From the NCBI RefSeq assembly GCF_001039355.2, contig NW_019775899.1, forward strand, positions 1 to 35,700: a stretch of 35,700 nt of DNA, read 5' to 3'. The notes below the pieces were generated by a model that saw only the letters and a list, made by a program, of their open reading frames with translations, did not search any database and was not told the origin of the DNA. Each line of letters opens with the position of its first letter. The first letter of the stretch is position 1. This document shows, piece after piece, positions 25,001 through 35,357 of this stretch. The stretch comes from Lingula anatina. Its lineage: Eukaryota; Brachiopoda; Lingulata; Lingulida; Lingulidae. A program made the position numbers and the translations under genes.

Positions 25001-25189
25001 TCTACTCCATGCACCGTGAGCCGTAAAGGCGCCTGTGATGCCTTACCTGTGTGCTGGTGATTGTTGCATAAATACTGTCACGATCATCTGTAGGGCCGTC
25101 GATGCTGTGGTGAGTCCAAAAAATATTGTCATCATTAACTGAATCCTCCCGAACTCGTTAACGTTTTTGAGAACATCATCGAATTCCAT
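18337..25189 (-). CDS. Gene D: SLC22-like transporter, diverged paralogue, exon 2 missing in assembly
   Basis: Exons in transcript order: exon 1 25047-25189 (a second copy is at 25751-25893), exon 3 23569-23672, exon 4 23017-23171, exon 5 22093-22261, exon 6 21431-21646, exon 7 19688-19911, exon 8 19076-19260, exon 9 18337-18497. Exon 2 (the CKDWVYD loop) is not found; a single N at 24720 marks a join where it may be lost. All visible exons are open with family-standard splice phases. Exon 6 is 216 nt (one residue shorter than B and C). Motifs: MEFDDVLKNVNEFGR, FLINMANVVY, YIGRKLVSF, MEFVSPKKR, IPESPRWLISRGKY, YGLTLNQGS, IGRKKT, MWNGEFYPTALRNFG, LPETLEDAENFGVK. The encoded protein differs more from B and C than they do from each other, so it comes from an older duplication. 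The exon 9 donor (GTTTGT) is weak and no terminal exon was identified. A 236-bp gap lies in intron 5. Confidence 0.85.
21699..21934. other. Assembly gap (236 N) in gene D intron 5
   Basis: Run of N. It is preceded by a poly-A run and followed by (TA)n and (GA)n tracts (21935-22006). The outer flanks are a perfect 23-bp inverted repeat (21661-21683 and 22008-22030). Confidence 1.
21935..22006. repeat. (TA)n(GA)n microsatellite at gap edge
   Basis: About 26 bp of TA followed by about 46 bp of GA, directly adjoining the gap. Confidence 0.95.
22531..22568. repeat. (GT)n microsatellite, gene D intron 4
   Basis: GT/GC dinucleotide tract of about 38 bp inside the intron between exons 4 and 5 of gene D. 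Confidence 0.9.
23913..24526. mobile_element. Foldback/MITE-like element with 110-bp terminal inverted repeats
   Basis: Left arm 23913-24022 and right arm 24417-24526 are near-perfect reverse complements (about two mismatches), beginning caggcctacccaactacc. The 614-bp element lies within gene D upstream of exon 3. No target-site duplication is obvious. Between the arms is about 395 bp. It includes a 31-codon plus-strand open frame at 24297-24392 (MASGMDEIDG to RYPDDR) that ends in a splice-donor-like AG/GTAGGC. The frame could be a remnant exon of a parent DNA transposon or chance. The long terminal inverted repeats with a small interior fit a non-autonomous DNA transposon; the superfamily is not identifiable from sequence alone. 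Confidence 0.8.
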
Positions 25190-25284
25190 CGTTGCTCGCT
25201 GGCGTAGAGAAAAATCTTTTTGTGAGGGAAGTAGTGACTATAGACGTTAAATTTATGTGTACAGAGTCACCATTTGAAATACCA
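24721..25284. repeat. 564-bp direct repeat, copy 1 (contains gene D exon 1)
   Basis: Appears identical to 25425-25988, bounded on each side by a single N (24720 and 25285). It contains exon 1 and the sequence downstream of it, and an internal doublet of an 18-mer catgctccacacgactgc. Confidence 0.9.
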
Positions 25285-25292
25285 NATTTCAG

Positions 25293-25396
25293 TTTGATCT
25301 ACTTTGTGACAGTTCCTTTCTTATTAACATGGCGAACGTGGTTTATCTAGTAGGAGTGGCTGTGGGGGCAACTGGCGGGGGCCTTGCAGCAGATTA
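25293..25396 (+). pseudogene. Inverted copy of gene D exon 3
   Basis: The 104-nt exon 3 of gene D, with its acceptor (TTTCAG) and donor (GTAAGG), occurs here on the plus strand, opposite to the gene. The inverted block extends over 25286-25446 and matches the reverse complement of 23519-23679 with about one mismatch. It lies between two identical copies of the exon 1 region next to an N, so it is most likely a misassembled contig end. A real inversion or an alternative haplotype is possible. Confidence 0.8.
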
Positions 25397-25424
25397 GTAA
25401 GGACGTGTAGCTTGAAAAAAGAAT

Positions 25425-25988
25425 GGTCTATAGACGTCATTTCAAACATGCTCCACACGACTGCATACTACAAACATGCTCCACACGACTGCGCCACAAA
25501 TGCTTAAATGCTACCTCGATAATACGGGATTTTTTGTGCGAGTATTCATTTACAATCATTAGTTTTAAATATGAAAAAACAACAACAACAGACATCAATA
25601 CTGTTATAAAGATTGTTTACGGACTGAGAATAGTTATGTAACAAAATATTGAAAATGAATGCGTATACACACATACAGACAGGAAGAAACATCTGCTACA
25701 CGTGTCTACTCCATGCACCGTGAGCCGTAAAGGCGCCTGTGATGCCTTACCTGTGTGCTGGTGATTGTTGCATAAATACTGTCACGATCATCTGTAGGGC
25801 CGTCGATGCTGTGGTGAGTCCAAAAAATATTGTCATCATTAACTGAATCCTCCCGAACTCGTTAACGTTTTTGAGAACATCATCGAATTCCATCGTTGCT
25901 CGCTGGCGTAGAGAAAAATCTTTTTGTGAGGGAAGTAGTGACTATAGACGTTAAATTTATGTGTACAGAGTCACCATTTGAAATACCA
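25425..25988. repeat. 564-bp direct repeat, copy 2 (contains second gene D exon 1)
   Basis: Offset by 704 bp from copy 1 and apparently identical. Its exon 1 is 25751-25893 on the minus strand. This copy continues without a gap into the unique intergenic sequence on the right, so it is the better candidate for the true 5' end of gene D. Confidence 0.9.
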
Positions 25989-28900
25989 CAGTTCTTCACG
26001 TCGTACATGTTAAATGACTATAAAGCAGCATAAAGGTTGAACTTGTCTTACAGGGTGTCATATACATTTGTTATGCTATCTTACAGTATATTTATTTGGC
26101 ACGATGTGTGTTCTACATGTACATGTTCTTAAAGTTTGTTTAGGGTGAAACGTTTTTTTTTACTTCTCCGTGAAACTCACATTGTACTGAGCACATGGAT
26201 ATATAAAAAATGTATCAATTTTTGTCGACTGCATCTTACTTCACTTATAAGCGCATCCTGAAAAACTGGGCGAAATAAACCCAACTGCAGTACTAGTGTA
26301 CTTCACCTCAACAAACACATTAAGGAAGACTAATGTAGCAGGATATTTCTAGACTGTTATTTCATGCTGTTGTCGATATGTCATCGTTGATGATATGTAC
26401 TTGACATTGAATGTGAATTTGAATTCAGGTTTTGTCATCATGTTTTAGAAGGAAAGGAGGAAGTCCTTACCAAAAATATAAGCCGTTACATTAAGGTTTA
26501 AAAATGATGAGATCAGAGATATGTCAAACAGTTAAGTGATGGGATTATACGTCTGGCCCAGAGACGCCAAAAATAACCACAATAATTTCAAAATAAAACG
26601 CAAAGAGCGCTATGCTACATGTGTATTACACTGCTCATTTCTCTGACGTAATATATCATTGTGTTAATAATCCAACAGTCTCCGCAGCTGTTAGAGATCA
26701 ACGCAAGCAATCATTTAATGCCGTACATTTCCTGCCTTCTCGTCACTTGCAGAGAGAGGAGGATCCTTTTCATATTCGGATGAGAGATCGAGAAAGAGCA
26801 GAGAGGGAGGAGAACTTAAAATGAATATCATCAGTCAATGATATCGGTGCAAGGATACTTATTTTATCGACAATTATGAAATCCGCGATTCAAAAATTGG
26901 GAGATCCAGTATAACACTGCAGTTTGCAAGAATTGATTGAGCACCTCTGACTTTGCTCTAGAAATCTACATGTAGTCTAGAATTGCAGTGAAGGAATTAG
27001 TACGTGTTATTCGTCGTAAGAGGATATATAAGTATGCGAATACAGTACTTTAGTGATCAAACAGACGGAAGTAAGATAAAAACGTGTGACGTGATACTGA
27101 CAACATGTCATACACGTCCAGGTAAATATAGTGACTGAGACCTATGATGCTACGGAGGAGCTGATACACGCAAACGGTTGCTTTCGCAGGTTTGTATTCT
27201 AAATTATGCTAATTTTTTTTAAATTTTATTTTATTTTATTTTATTTATTTTTTTTTTTGCACGGCACAAGAAATTATACGATCTCTTATCTCAGCTTTTT
27301 TGGACTCCTTTTTTGATGGACTCTTTTATACTACGATCGAACAACAGATTTACACTGAATTATTTTATTTGTACAACCGCAGCCAAAATGCTGGGCTGAG
27401 TCATAAAACTCAAAAGGTGAGCTTACGAAAACTAAAAGTTTTAATCGACAAAACAAAAATCTCTCAGGCGCAATCCCATGAAGGCTTGATTGCAACCTCT
27501 CTGCTATCTCTCTTCAGCACAGTGCTCGATGGGGGAGAATTTCGGTGTAATTGCTTGGGTAAAGCAGGCAAGGGTCTGTCCTCCAAAGCGGGTCTTAGAC
27601 CAATTTTTGTTTATTGGATCGTCTAGAGCATTTGCCATATAAGAATATTTTCAATAGATTAAATATTATGCGTATATTCTATAAAAATGCAATTTGCTGT
27701 CTCATGAACAGGTGGCCCAAGTTGTTTTAACAAGTTAAAACTTTTAATTTGAACGCAAACGACCTTTTATTATATATACTATGTATGCTAAGAGGATCGG
27801 GCAGGAATTCGTGAAGAAGTGAACATGCGAGGTAAATTTAGAACACTGTGTTACATGGACGCATTGCTAATTTATATCGTGTCTATTAATCGTGCTTCTG
27901 GAATTTTGTCATAGCAATGGGCCTCAACTAAAAAGTGCATGAGCTTACACTGTACACCTTTCACTTTCGAATGGATGCTTTAAGGAGGTCTGTATATAGG
28001 CTTTATGTATATACTGTATTATACCTAATATATCGTATAATACCCACCATTGCTATAACACGTGCTTCTGTATTTTTTCCTAGGAACGGGCCTCAAAATA
28101 CTCGTGTGTGAGCACATACAACAGTTACTTGTGACACCGTGTCAGGAGGATTATCGAAGTAGGCCTACTTAAGGAATACCGAAGTCGAAATTTTGAAGTA
28201 ATTCTAACTGCCAAATTAGACGAGTATATTGCCAGAGATACAGGTTAGTGTGTGAAGTGTTTACACATATATGCAAATTAAAATGCATGTTCCTCTCGTA
28301 ACGTTTAATTGCGTAGAGAAGTGGAGTTGTTGAACTTGTGTGGTATGCAAATATGAGTGTTGCTATTGTCTACCACAAAATTAAATCAATATGTCATGTT
28401 TAAACATCTGGACATGACTAATCAACAGTATTAATACTTCCATGTAAATTTGAGATCAATCAGAGAATGCCTTGAAGGTGGAATATGTTGAAATCGATTG
28501 GAAGAGTAAAAGAAAAAAAAAACATATTATGCATTTTAGTAAACCCGCGATGATGATATGTATGCTCTCAGTTGATGTTCTTAGAAACAATGCACTTATA
28601 TATATATATATCTTGCTTGGCGTGGGGGATGGTTGCTACATGTACTAGTATGCATAAGGAAGAACCTCTTATTTTGATCATGTTGCAGCACGTACAATAT
28701 GAAAAATAGTCTTATCTATACCATTCCAATAACTGTCACGCTAAGTGACTTCTGCTCTTTGTATAGGCATAGGCACACATACTCCCGGGGATGCAAGACA
28801 GGCGGGTTTCAATATAAAAAATTCACATGGATTAATTGCTATTTGAGTGTTCCTCATTTATCTGAGTTTTAGGTCGCTTGAGATTAAGGTCATGCAATAA

Positions 28901-29333
28901 CAGCCGACAAAGTGAAAAAGCAATCTAGCAAAATCACAGTAACTCAACCTACTTCCAGTTTGGGAATGCACTCCCCTACCGGGTGGTCCCCCCTCCCCTC
29001 CCCCCATGAAATATATTCAATCAATATTGTTGCGGTCATAGTAAGCCAGTCATAAAATTAGCATTTTTTAACAAAATATTAAAAGTCTGTGTTGAAATGT
29101 TCCATGCATCTGTATCATTGGTTACGTAATTTCGCTACTCCATTCGATATGATAGTGGTAATTGGGACACTCAAAAGTTTATTATCAAAACACCTATAAG
29201 CCTATTGCTATTAGCGACAAAACCAAATGAATTCTGCATCGCTTCGTGTAGCAAAAGTAGTTACTAGCAGCGACGTGCACTGTGTCTGATTTGTTGTTAA
29301 AACTTAAACCTTTTTTCCGTTCATTTGACAGCC
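25989..29333. other. Intergenic region between gene D and the G-alpha gene
   Basis: Gene D reads left and the G-alpha gene reads right, so this region is divergent and should contain both promoters. Open frames at 26612-26824 and 27300-27626 (108 codons, plus) have no recognisable domain, homology or gene context, and I do not call them genes. Other content: an AT-rich TTTTA-type simple repeat at about 27212-27259, a diverged local duplication (about 27890-27955 and 28060-28120, sharing cgtgcttctg and gggcctcaa), and a C-rich stretch at about 28980-29005. Confidence 0.5.
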
Positions 29334-29496
29334 GTGATAGGAATGGTAGTCCTAGGAATGGAAGTCGGGGTCCTTTATGTTTAGTGCAAGTTATAGGATT
29401 AGTCGGAGTATTGGGGTTAGTGTATAGAATGAATGTCACCTGTACAAAGTAATGGGGAACGGACTACGATTCCTGGCGGACTACTATTTCTGTCAC
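29334..29496. mobile_element. MITE-like element copy 1, 5' of the G-alpha gene
   Basis: About 163 bp with terminal inverted repeats: left gtgataggaatggtagtcc, right the complement of gtgacagaaatagtagtcc. The interior resembles the reverse complement of the element at 33220-33368, including the shared stretch gaacggactacgattc. It lies about 280 bp upstream of the G-alpha start codon. Confidence 0.65.
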
Positions 29497-29776
29497 GCCG
29501 ACACTAGGTTCGCATGCTTGTTTTGTGCGTAACAGCACAACTTTAGCGTATCTGTTCAGCCCAATAAATGTGCACAGAGATATTGTCGTGACTATATATT
29601 CAGCCTTGTCCTAAAATGCACAACTGTAAATCTTGTCCTACAAATCTCACGCGCACACTTGTAGAATTTAAAACATCGTGGACGCATCCTTGAGGTGCTA
29701 TTAAAATCAACAACTTACCTCAATGATTTCTGTTTAAAATAAGACCATATCCTAGTTATTCACCCACCAATTCACC

Positions 29777-32700
29777 ATGGGGGTTCCTGTGAGCGTCCAG
29801 CGTGCGACCAAGGTGCAGCGAAAGCAAAATGAGGCTATTGAAGAATACCTTCAACGCAGCAAACTCGAAGAAGCTCAATCAGTAAAACTACTTCTTTTAG
29901 GTAAGTGACGGGCAATTTCCCGGACAACTTGGACTTTCACTGTTGTGTAAATGTGTCTCTTTGCTTTAGGAGCTAGGGGAGAAACCAATATGCTTTTAGT
30001 TTTCGTAAGCTCACCTTCTCGAAATTTTTGCATGACTACGTTAAGAGAAGTTTTTAATTCAGAACTAAAAGTAAACTTAATTAAGTGCGAGTTTCGGTTT
30101 TGAAAGATTTTTTCTGTTACAGTTTTGGTGTTACAGCACGCACAAGGTGTTTAGGTTTCTTGATGCTAGCCTATTTCAGTATCATACAAATTATGTCACG
30201 TAATTTAAGTGAATGTCAAGACCATGCATACTGTCAAAAATACATGCTTTATTTCCTCCGAGTATATAGTTCAATGCTCCATACACGTTTCTTTTTATTT
30301 CTTTTTTGTCTCCGACCAACTCTGAAGGCGTCTAAAGTTTAAAGATAAGATAGGTTTGTTTTATTATCAAAATAAAACATCAAAGATCACTGTCTTTTTC
30401 TTCCCCTTTGTGTCAATAGTTGATATTTTCTCAAAGGGTCAGGAATAATATTTGTCACCTTTTTTTTAATCTCATATTATCTCTCCACATAACCGTACCT
30501 GCATTCCATGTATTTAAATGCGAAACCGATTACGTGGAGATTGATGCCGGACGTACATATAATTCTCTATGGTACATGATCAAGGTTAAAAAGTCGATAG
30601 CAGATCCGAATGTCTGAAAAAGTGACGGTTATATCGCGCTATTGAACGACTCTAGGGATAGGTGTCTAAGCAGTGTTCTATATTACACTGTATCTTCTTA
30701 CACGTGTTCTGCCTTTGTGGCGCTGTAGTATATATATGTACATACACTGTAAGGCTGGAATTACCTTGTAAGTTAACATGATTACGTGATGGCCAATTTC
30801 CTGGCAAGCCAAGAATGGCTACCCTAGGGACGGATATGCATTGGATGAGTAGTTCTTTTTTATTGTGAATATTCGGTATTGCAATTTGTGCCAAACCTAG
30901 AAAGACAAGCTAAGGAAATGGATCTTAATGAGTGCATTACCGTATAAAGACTATATCCCATTGCATATGAAAAAAAGTAGAATAGATAAACAAATAAATA
31001 AGCAAAGATTTTCGATTTTGTTGGCTATTTTTTCATCTGCCACAGGTTCATTATATTTTTACCATCGGCAACCTGTATATTACGGCAAGGCAAGTGCACA
31101 GTGTCAAGATCGTTTGGTAACGTGGGCAGCTGACCATCTGACTACCAAAGCTTGTGAAGAAACTAGTGGTATTTGTTTAATTAATTGTGTTTAAACTTGG
31201 TCTTTAGTGCTCACGTTTTCAGTACAATAGAGTTTCTTAAACAAAGAGAATTTGCAACCACGAACCAGTTACACGTCGTTTATGGTAAAGGCAGCGCGAT
31301 GAAGCAATAAAAATGGACTCGGGTATATTCAACGTATAATGATAATGATATATAATGCCATTTCCTACTCGAGCAGATCAATTGAAGCTTGTAATTAATG
31401 GCTACGACTACAACGGAGGTAGTAGAAAATAGATCAGTAAAGTGCACGTGTGGTTGATATAAGGGCAATCACCAGTGAATATATGCCATGTGGGCTCTCG
31501 GATACTACACTGTATTTTTCAATCGAAAATGTAAACAGCTTGTATGGAGTTATTAATTCTATAAATTTAGGAGTTATTTCGACATCTTACCTCGCGCTTG
31601 AAAATACACACATAGGCACTTAAGATAATATCTAGGGTATTGATAAGTACCACTTCTCTCACACGTTACATGATATATGTCCGTTTGTTTACTATTAAGT
31701 AGATTGTTATCATACAATACGCAACTGTGAAAATGGCTGAAACACCCATTCCAATAAAATCGGACAATTTTTCATTTTTTAATTGGAAGACTGAAGACAT
31801 TCAGCTGTCTTTTTAATTGTTCAAATTAAATTCCATACATGAACGGCTACCGCTTTTAGCATTGCACTTCCAATATGTAAATACTCTGAATGAATGAACA
31901 GATCCACGGTCTACCTTCCATGTTAATTTCAGTCCATGTTTAATAATTGAGAGCTACGTACCGTTATACAGTAAATATGGATAACATTCATCTAAAATAC
32001 ACAGAGTTTTCTCAAATTGCAGTTTGCTTTTAGATAGCCATGTTTCTGATGGCGTTCATATATGATATATGATAAATTACATGTAGTTTGATACCATGCT
32101 GAAGGAAACTGAAGTATCGATCATAAAAAGCCTTGATATCTTCAGGCTTTCTTCTCTAGTGCCAGCTACAAATACCTGATTGCTTAGCCTCTCCCATGTA
32201 AAAAGAAGAAAACAATTTTGTGACACAGAATATCGTGAAGTTTTTTTTTTTTTGCATTATTTTTTTTCGTACAGTATATGTAGATCTATATTTGTTCTTA
32301 AATAGGCGCAGCGGAGTCTGGAAAGAGCACCTTCGCAAAGCAAATGAAGTGAGTATAAAGCAATTGATTTTGTCGCATCGACAAAGGCAATAGGCTTCGT
32401 ATCATTTCCTCCGGCGGTCACTCTCTCTCTCTCTCTTTTTTTTTTTTTTTTTNTGTTATTTGTTGAAATAATGACAGGTATAAGCTGGAATGCAATAGTT
32501 CATTTGAAATATGTGAATTAGGTCAACGGGTGCAATGTTGTTGTATTGGTTCAACACGTTGCTATGTTTCCCTTATCCGTTTTAATATTGCCGAAATAAT
32601 TGTCATATTATGAGGTAATTCTGTCACAACAAAATTGCGCAAGGATGAATGTTCGGGCACATATTTCCTATATACAAAAATGCACAATATGACAAAGACA

Positions 32701-33156
32701 AAAAAATTGTATTAGTAAATCACACTCTACTTGTTAATCATATTCCAATTTCCGTAATTATAACTAATTTGACGAGTTACAGTCTCACAGAAGTTTGGAA
32801 AGCAGCTTATTTGTCGATGAAAACAGCTAATTTGAGCATAGCTGTTGATCAGGTACATTATATACTCAATGAATGCAAGTCAAAAATTACTAGTTCAGTT
32901 ACTCCGAATGTGACTTTTTTGTGTATTTCCTCCATCACTTTTACACATGTCAACAATAACCCTAGGCATTGTGACAATCGTTTGATGACAAATATTATGT
33001 GTATTTCCTCCCAGGATTATCCACATGAATGGATTTACGGACGAGGACCGATGTTTTTACAGAGCACAAATAGTGGACAATTTAGTGGAGAACATGTGCT
33101 GTATATTGCATGCGATGAAAAAGCTACAGATACCATTGGAACATGGAACACGAGAG
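29777..33156 (+). CDS. Heterotrimeric G-protein alpha subunit, first three exons (3' partial)
   Basis: Exon 1 29777-29900 (ATG in strong context caccATGG, donor GTAAGT), exon 2 32306-32348 (acceptor AATAG, donor GTGAGT), exon 3 33015-33156 (acceptor CCCAG, donor GTGGGT). Together they encode 103 residues. Residues 36-41 are VKLLLL, followed by the nucleotide-binding P-loop GAAESGKST (42-50, Lys48 and Ser49 binding phosphate and Mg), then FAKQMKIIHMNGF and the start of the helical domain (TDEDRCFYRAQIVDNLVEN). Exon lengths of 43 and 142 nt for exons 2 and 3 match the Gi/Go-type gene layout as I recall it. The N-terminus (MGVPVS) fits N-myristoylation of Gly2, but there is no cysteine near it for palmitoylation. 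The P-loop Ala44 replaces the glycine equivalent to Ras Gly12. Introns are about 2.4 kb and 0.67 kb. The remaining helical domain, the switches and the receptor-contact C-terminus must lie beyond 35700; I see no exon 4 in 33157-35700. The family call is firm; the class is uncertain. Confidence 0.93.
32417..32452. repeat. (CT)n and poly-T tract with single N, G-alpha intron 2
   Basis: A CT tract then a T run, ending at an N at 32453, about 70 nt after the exon 2 donor. It is a low-complexity tract where the assembly is uncertain. Confidence 0.9.
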
Positions 33157-33219
33157 GTGGGTGAAATTAACTTGAAATTTTTTGAGGTATACATAGGCAC
33201 TATACATAGTATGGCCGCT

Positions 33220-33368
33220 GTGACAGAAATGGGAGCCCACTAAGAATCGTAGCCCGTTCTCCATCACTTTAAACACTCGACATTAGCCCCATTTACTGAC
33301 GCCGATACCACCAGCTAGCCATGGCCTGTTATGATTATATGTCACCCAAGGACTACCATCTCTGTCAC
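33220..33368. mobile_element. MITE-like element copy 2, G-alpha intron 3
   Basis: 149 bp with terminal inverted repeats gtgacagaaatgggagccc (left) and the complement of gtgacagagatggtagtcc (right). It is related, in opposite orientation, to 29334-29496. No clear target-site duplication is seen. Confidence 0.65.
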
Positions 33369-35140
33369 GACATCTTCTTAGAAAAAAAATAAGATCCAAT
33401 AATTATTGTTGGAGCTTTTCTGGCTGTAACCCGCTATTGCTATACTGGATATCTTTCTTTTCTATATTTCTGTACATTTAACATCAGGTAAAGGCAATTC
33501 AAGCAGAGATATTGCAATAACAATGGCATCTCAAGAAAAGATAATAAAAAACGTGTGTGACGTATGACTGCAATATATGAACAGCCATCCATTAACTTTG
33601 TATTAGTTTATGTCATTACCTCCGAAACGTTCAATTGCAATGCAAAATGGAGTGTTTTAGAGTTCTATTTACAATATGTTCGAATGGCTGAGCCTTTTTA
33701 GAGCAATTACAATGTGCGTTGATAAAAAACATAAAATGAGCTGAGCCAAGAACATGCAGTATATATTTCCAAACCTCTGAAGCATGGTCATTTCATTTTG
33801 TTTGCCTTCAGTGGCACTGCAACCACCATATACCTAATGGCTATATACATAGACCTGGATGTTGGGTGTTTGGATATAAAGCAGGGCATTGTAAATCTTG
33901 ACAATGTTCTTTGTGAATTTGGACACAACTCGTTAAACTTTTCAGATGGAACCTAACCGAAAAGGGTATAATGACCTACAAGTAGATAAAAGCTTAGGTT
34001 GACTGTGAATATAGTTCACATGTCGCTCTCTTACTTCGTGGGCATGGTGAGACACTTAAAACCACTCCTGTTTCTATTTGCTTTGCGTGAACAATGGAAT
34101 GAGAAAAAAATGGTTATACAGATGTTTGAAAAATATCAGTGAAAATCCAGACATACGAAATACCAGGTTGAAGCATTTCTATATTAAGTGTGACAGATTT
34201 TGTTGTTTTTTTTTCAATTTGTCTTGAGAATTTTTCCAACATCAAAATTCATTCTAATCCTGAGTTGATGTCTGAACTTTTGTGAGACATTTTGGTAGAC
34301 ATTTTACATGAATGGAATAAATGCTGCCCGGAAACACAGCCTCTGCAATGAAAATCATTCGTTCTGGGAAAACTTCCTTTTGAACCTCTTGTAATAACAA
34401 CTCCATAACTGAAAGTTTAAAATGAAGAACAAAGCAAATCCTTTGACTCTGTCTTGGGTGCGATTATATCCTCAATTACTGAGGCTCATTATACCAGTTT
34501 GTACTTTGTTGCGATACTTTTTAGCCAATACGGACGATGTATGAGGTTCGAGGTTGGTGTTTCCCATTACTACATATAAATATAAATAAATCAATTCGCT
34601 TTCCTAAAAATAATTAAGATTTAATTTTGGAAAAAATGATTTGCTCTTTCTACTAACATTTTCCGGGTCTTCCAGAATGTACTTCTTGAAGAAAACCGTG
34701 ATTTGGATCGCAGAAGCGTTTTGTTTTATGTACAGTATATGTATAAAATTAAACAATCTTTTTCCCTTTAGATGATTAAGTTTAAATTTGGGGGAAAGCA
34801 TTTACTTTGCCTTAAAAAAACAATGCGTTTTTTTTTGGAACGGCCAGTTGAAAAGGGTCACATGATCGAATGACAAAAAAGTATCAATCGTTATTTTAAA
34901 TCGTCTTACACTTTTATTTACAGGCTCCTACATGTATGAAATAGAGATACGGCTGAGGGGTGTATCTCTACAATTTTGTAACAGATATGCAAGCAAAACT
35001 TGAACAATGTATATGTATAATAAGATGCGCCAATAGAGTGCACTTTGTAGAATTAAAAACAAAAATTTTTAAAAATGTTCTAGGCAAACAAAACAGAGGG
35101 GTTTGGGTGGAAACGTTTACGATTTTTTTGTATGTGTGAC
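33369..35140. other. G-alpha intron 3 continued, no exon seen
   Basis: No segment here reads as the next G-alpha exon. A diverged short duplication is visible (about 34605-34650 and 34757-34812, sharing gattaag and atttg blocks). Otherwise nothing recognisable. Confidence 0.5.
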
Positions 35141-35251
35141 AAATAATGCACCGCTAACCCCAAGCCAATATACACGATAGCATGCCGAGGATAGCAAGGT
35201 ATGCTATCGTATACTAGTATGTATATCGCGCTCCTGGGATGTGCATTATTT
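35141..35251. repeat. 111-bp imperfect hairpin with aaataatgcac ends
   Basis: The ends aaataatgcac and gtgcattattt are exact complements. An inner pair (cgatagcatgcc and ggtatgctatcg) forms a second stem, with unpaired segments between. It resembles a very small foldback transposon or a structured intronic sequence. Confidence 0.65.
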
Positions 35252-35317
35252 AGAACATAACGCGAGATTGGATAACAATACAGCGTGCATCAGTTAAAAA
35301 CATGCAGTGCACAGTGA

Positions 35318-35320
<3 letters not shown>

Positions 35321-35355
<35 letters not shown>
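35321..35355. repeat. (TG)n microsatellite
   Basis: About 35 bp of TG dinucleotides in the presumed G-alpha intron 3. Confidence 0.95.

Positions 35356-35357
<2 letters not shown>

Noticed and set aside
27300-27626. 108-codon plus-strand open frame in the intergenic region
   Set aside because: No recognisable domain, no splice context, and AT-rich start region; kept only as an unassigned open frame.
30928-31194. 88-codon frame in G-alpha intron 1
   Set aside because: No homology or splice support; typical chance frame in an intron.
32649-33164. 171-codon plus-strand open frame running from G-alpha intron 2 across exon 3
   Set aside because: It overlaps exon 3 in the wrong frame, has no known domain, and the G-alpha frame of exon 3 matches the family clearly.
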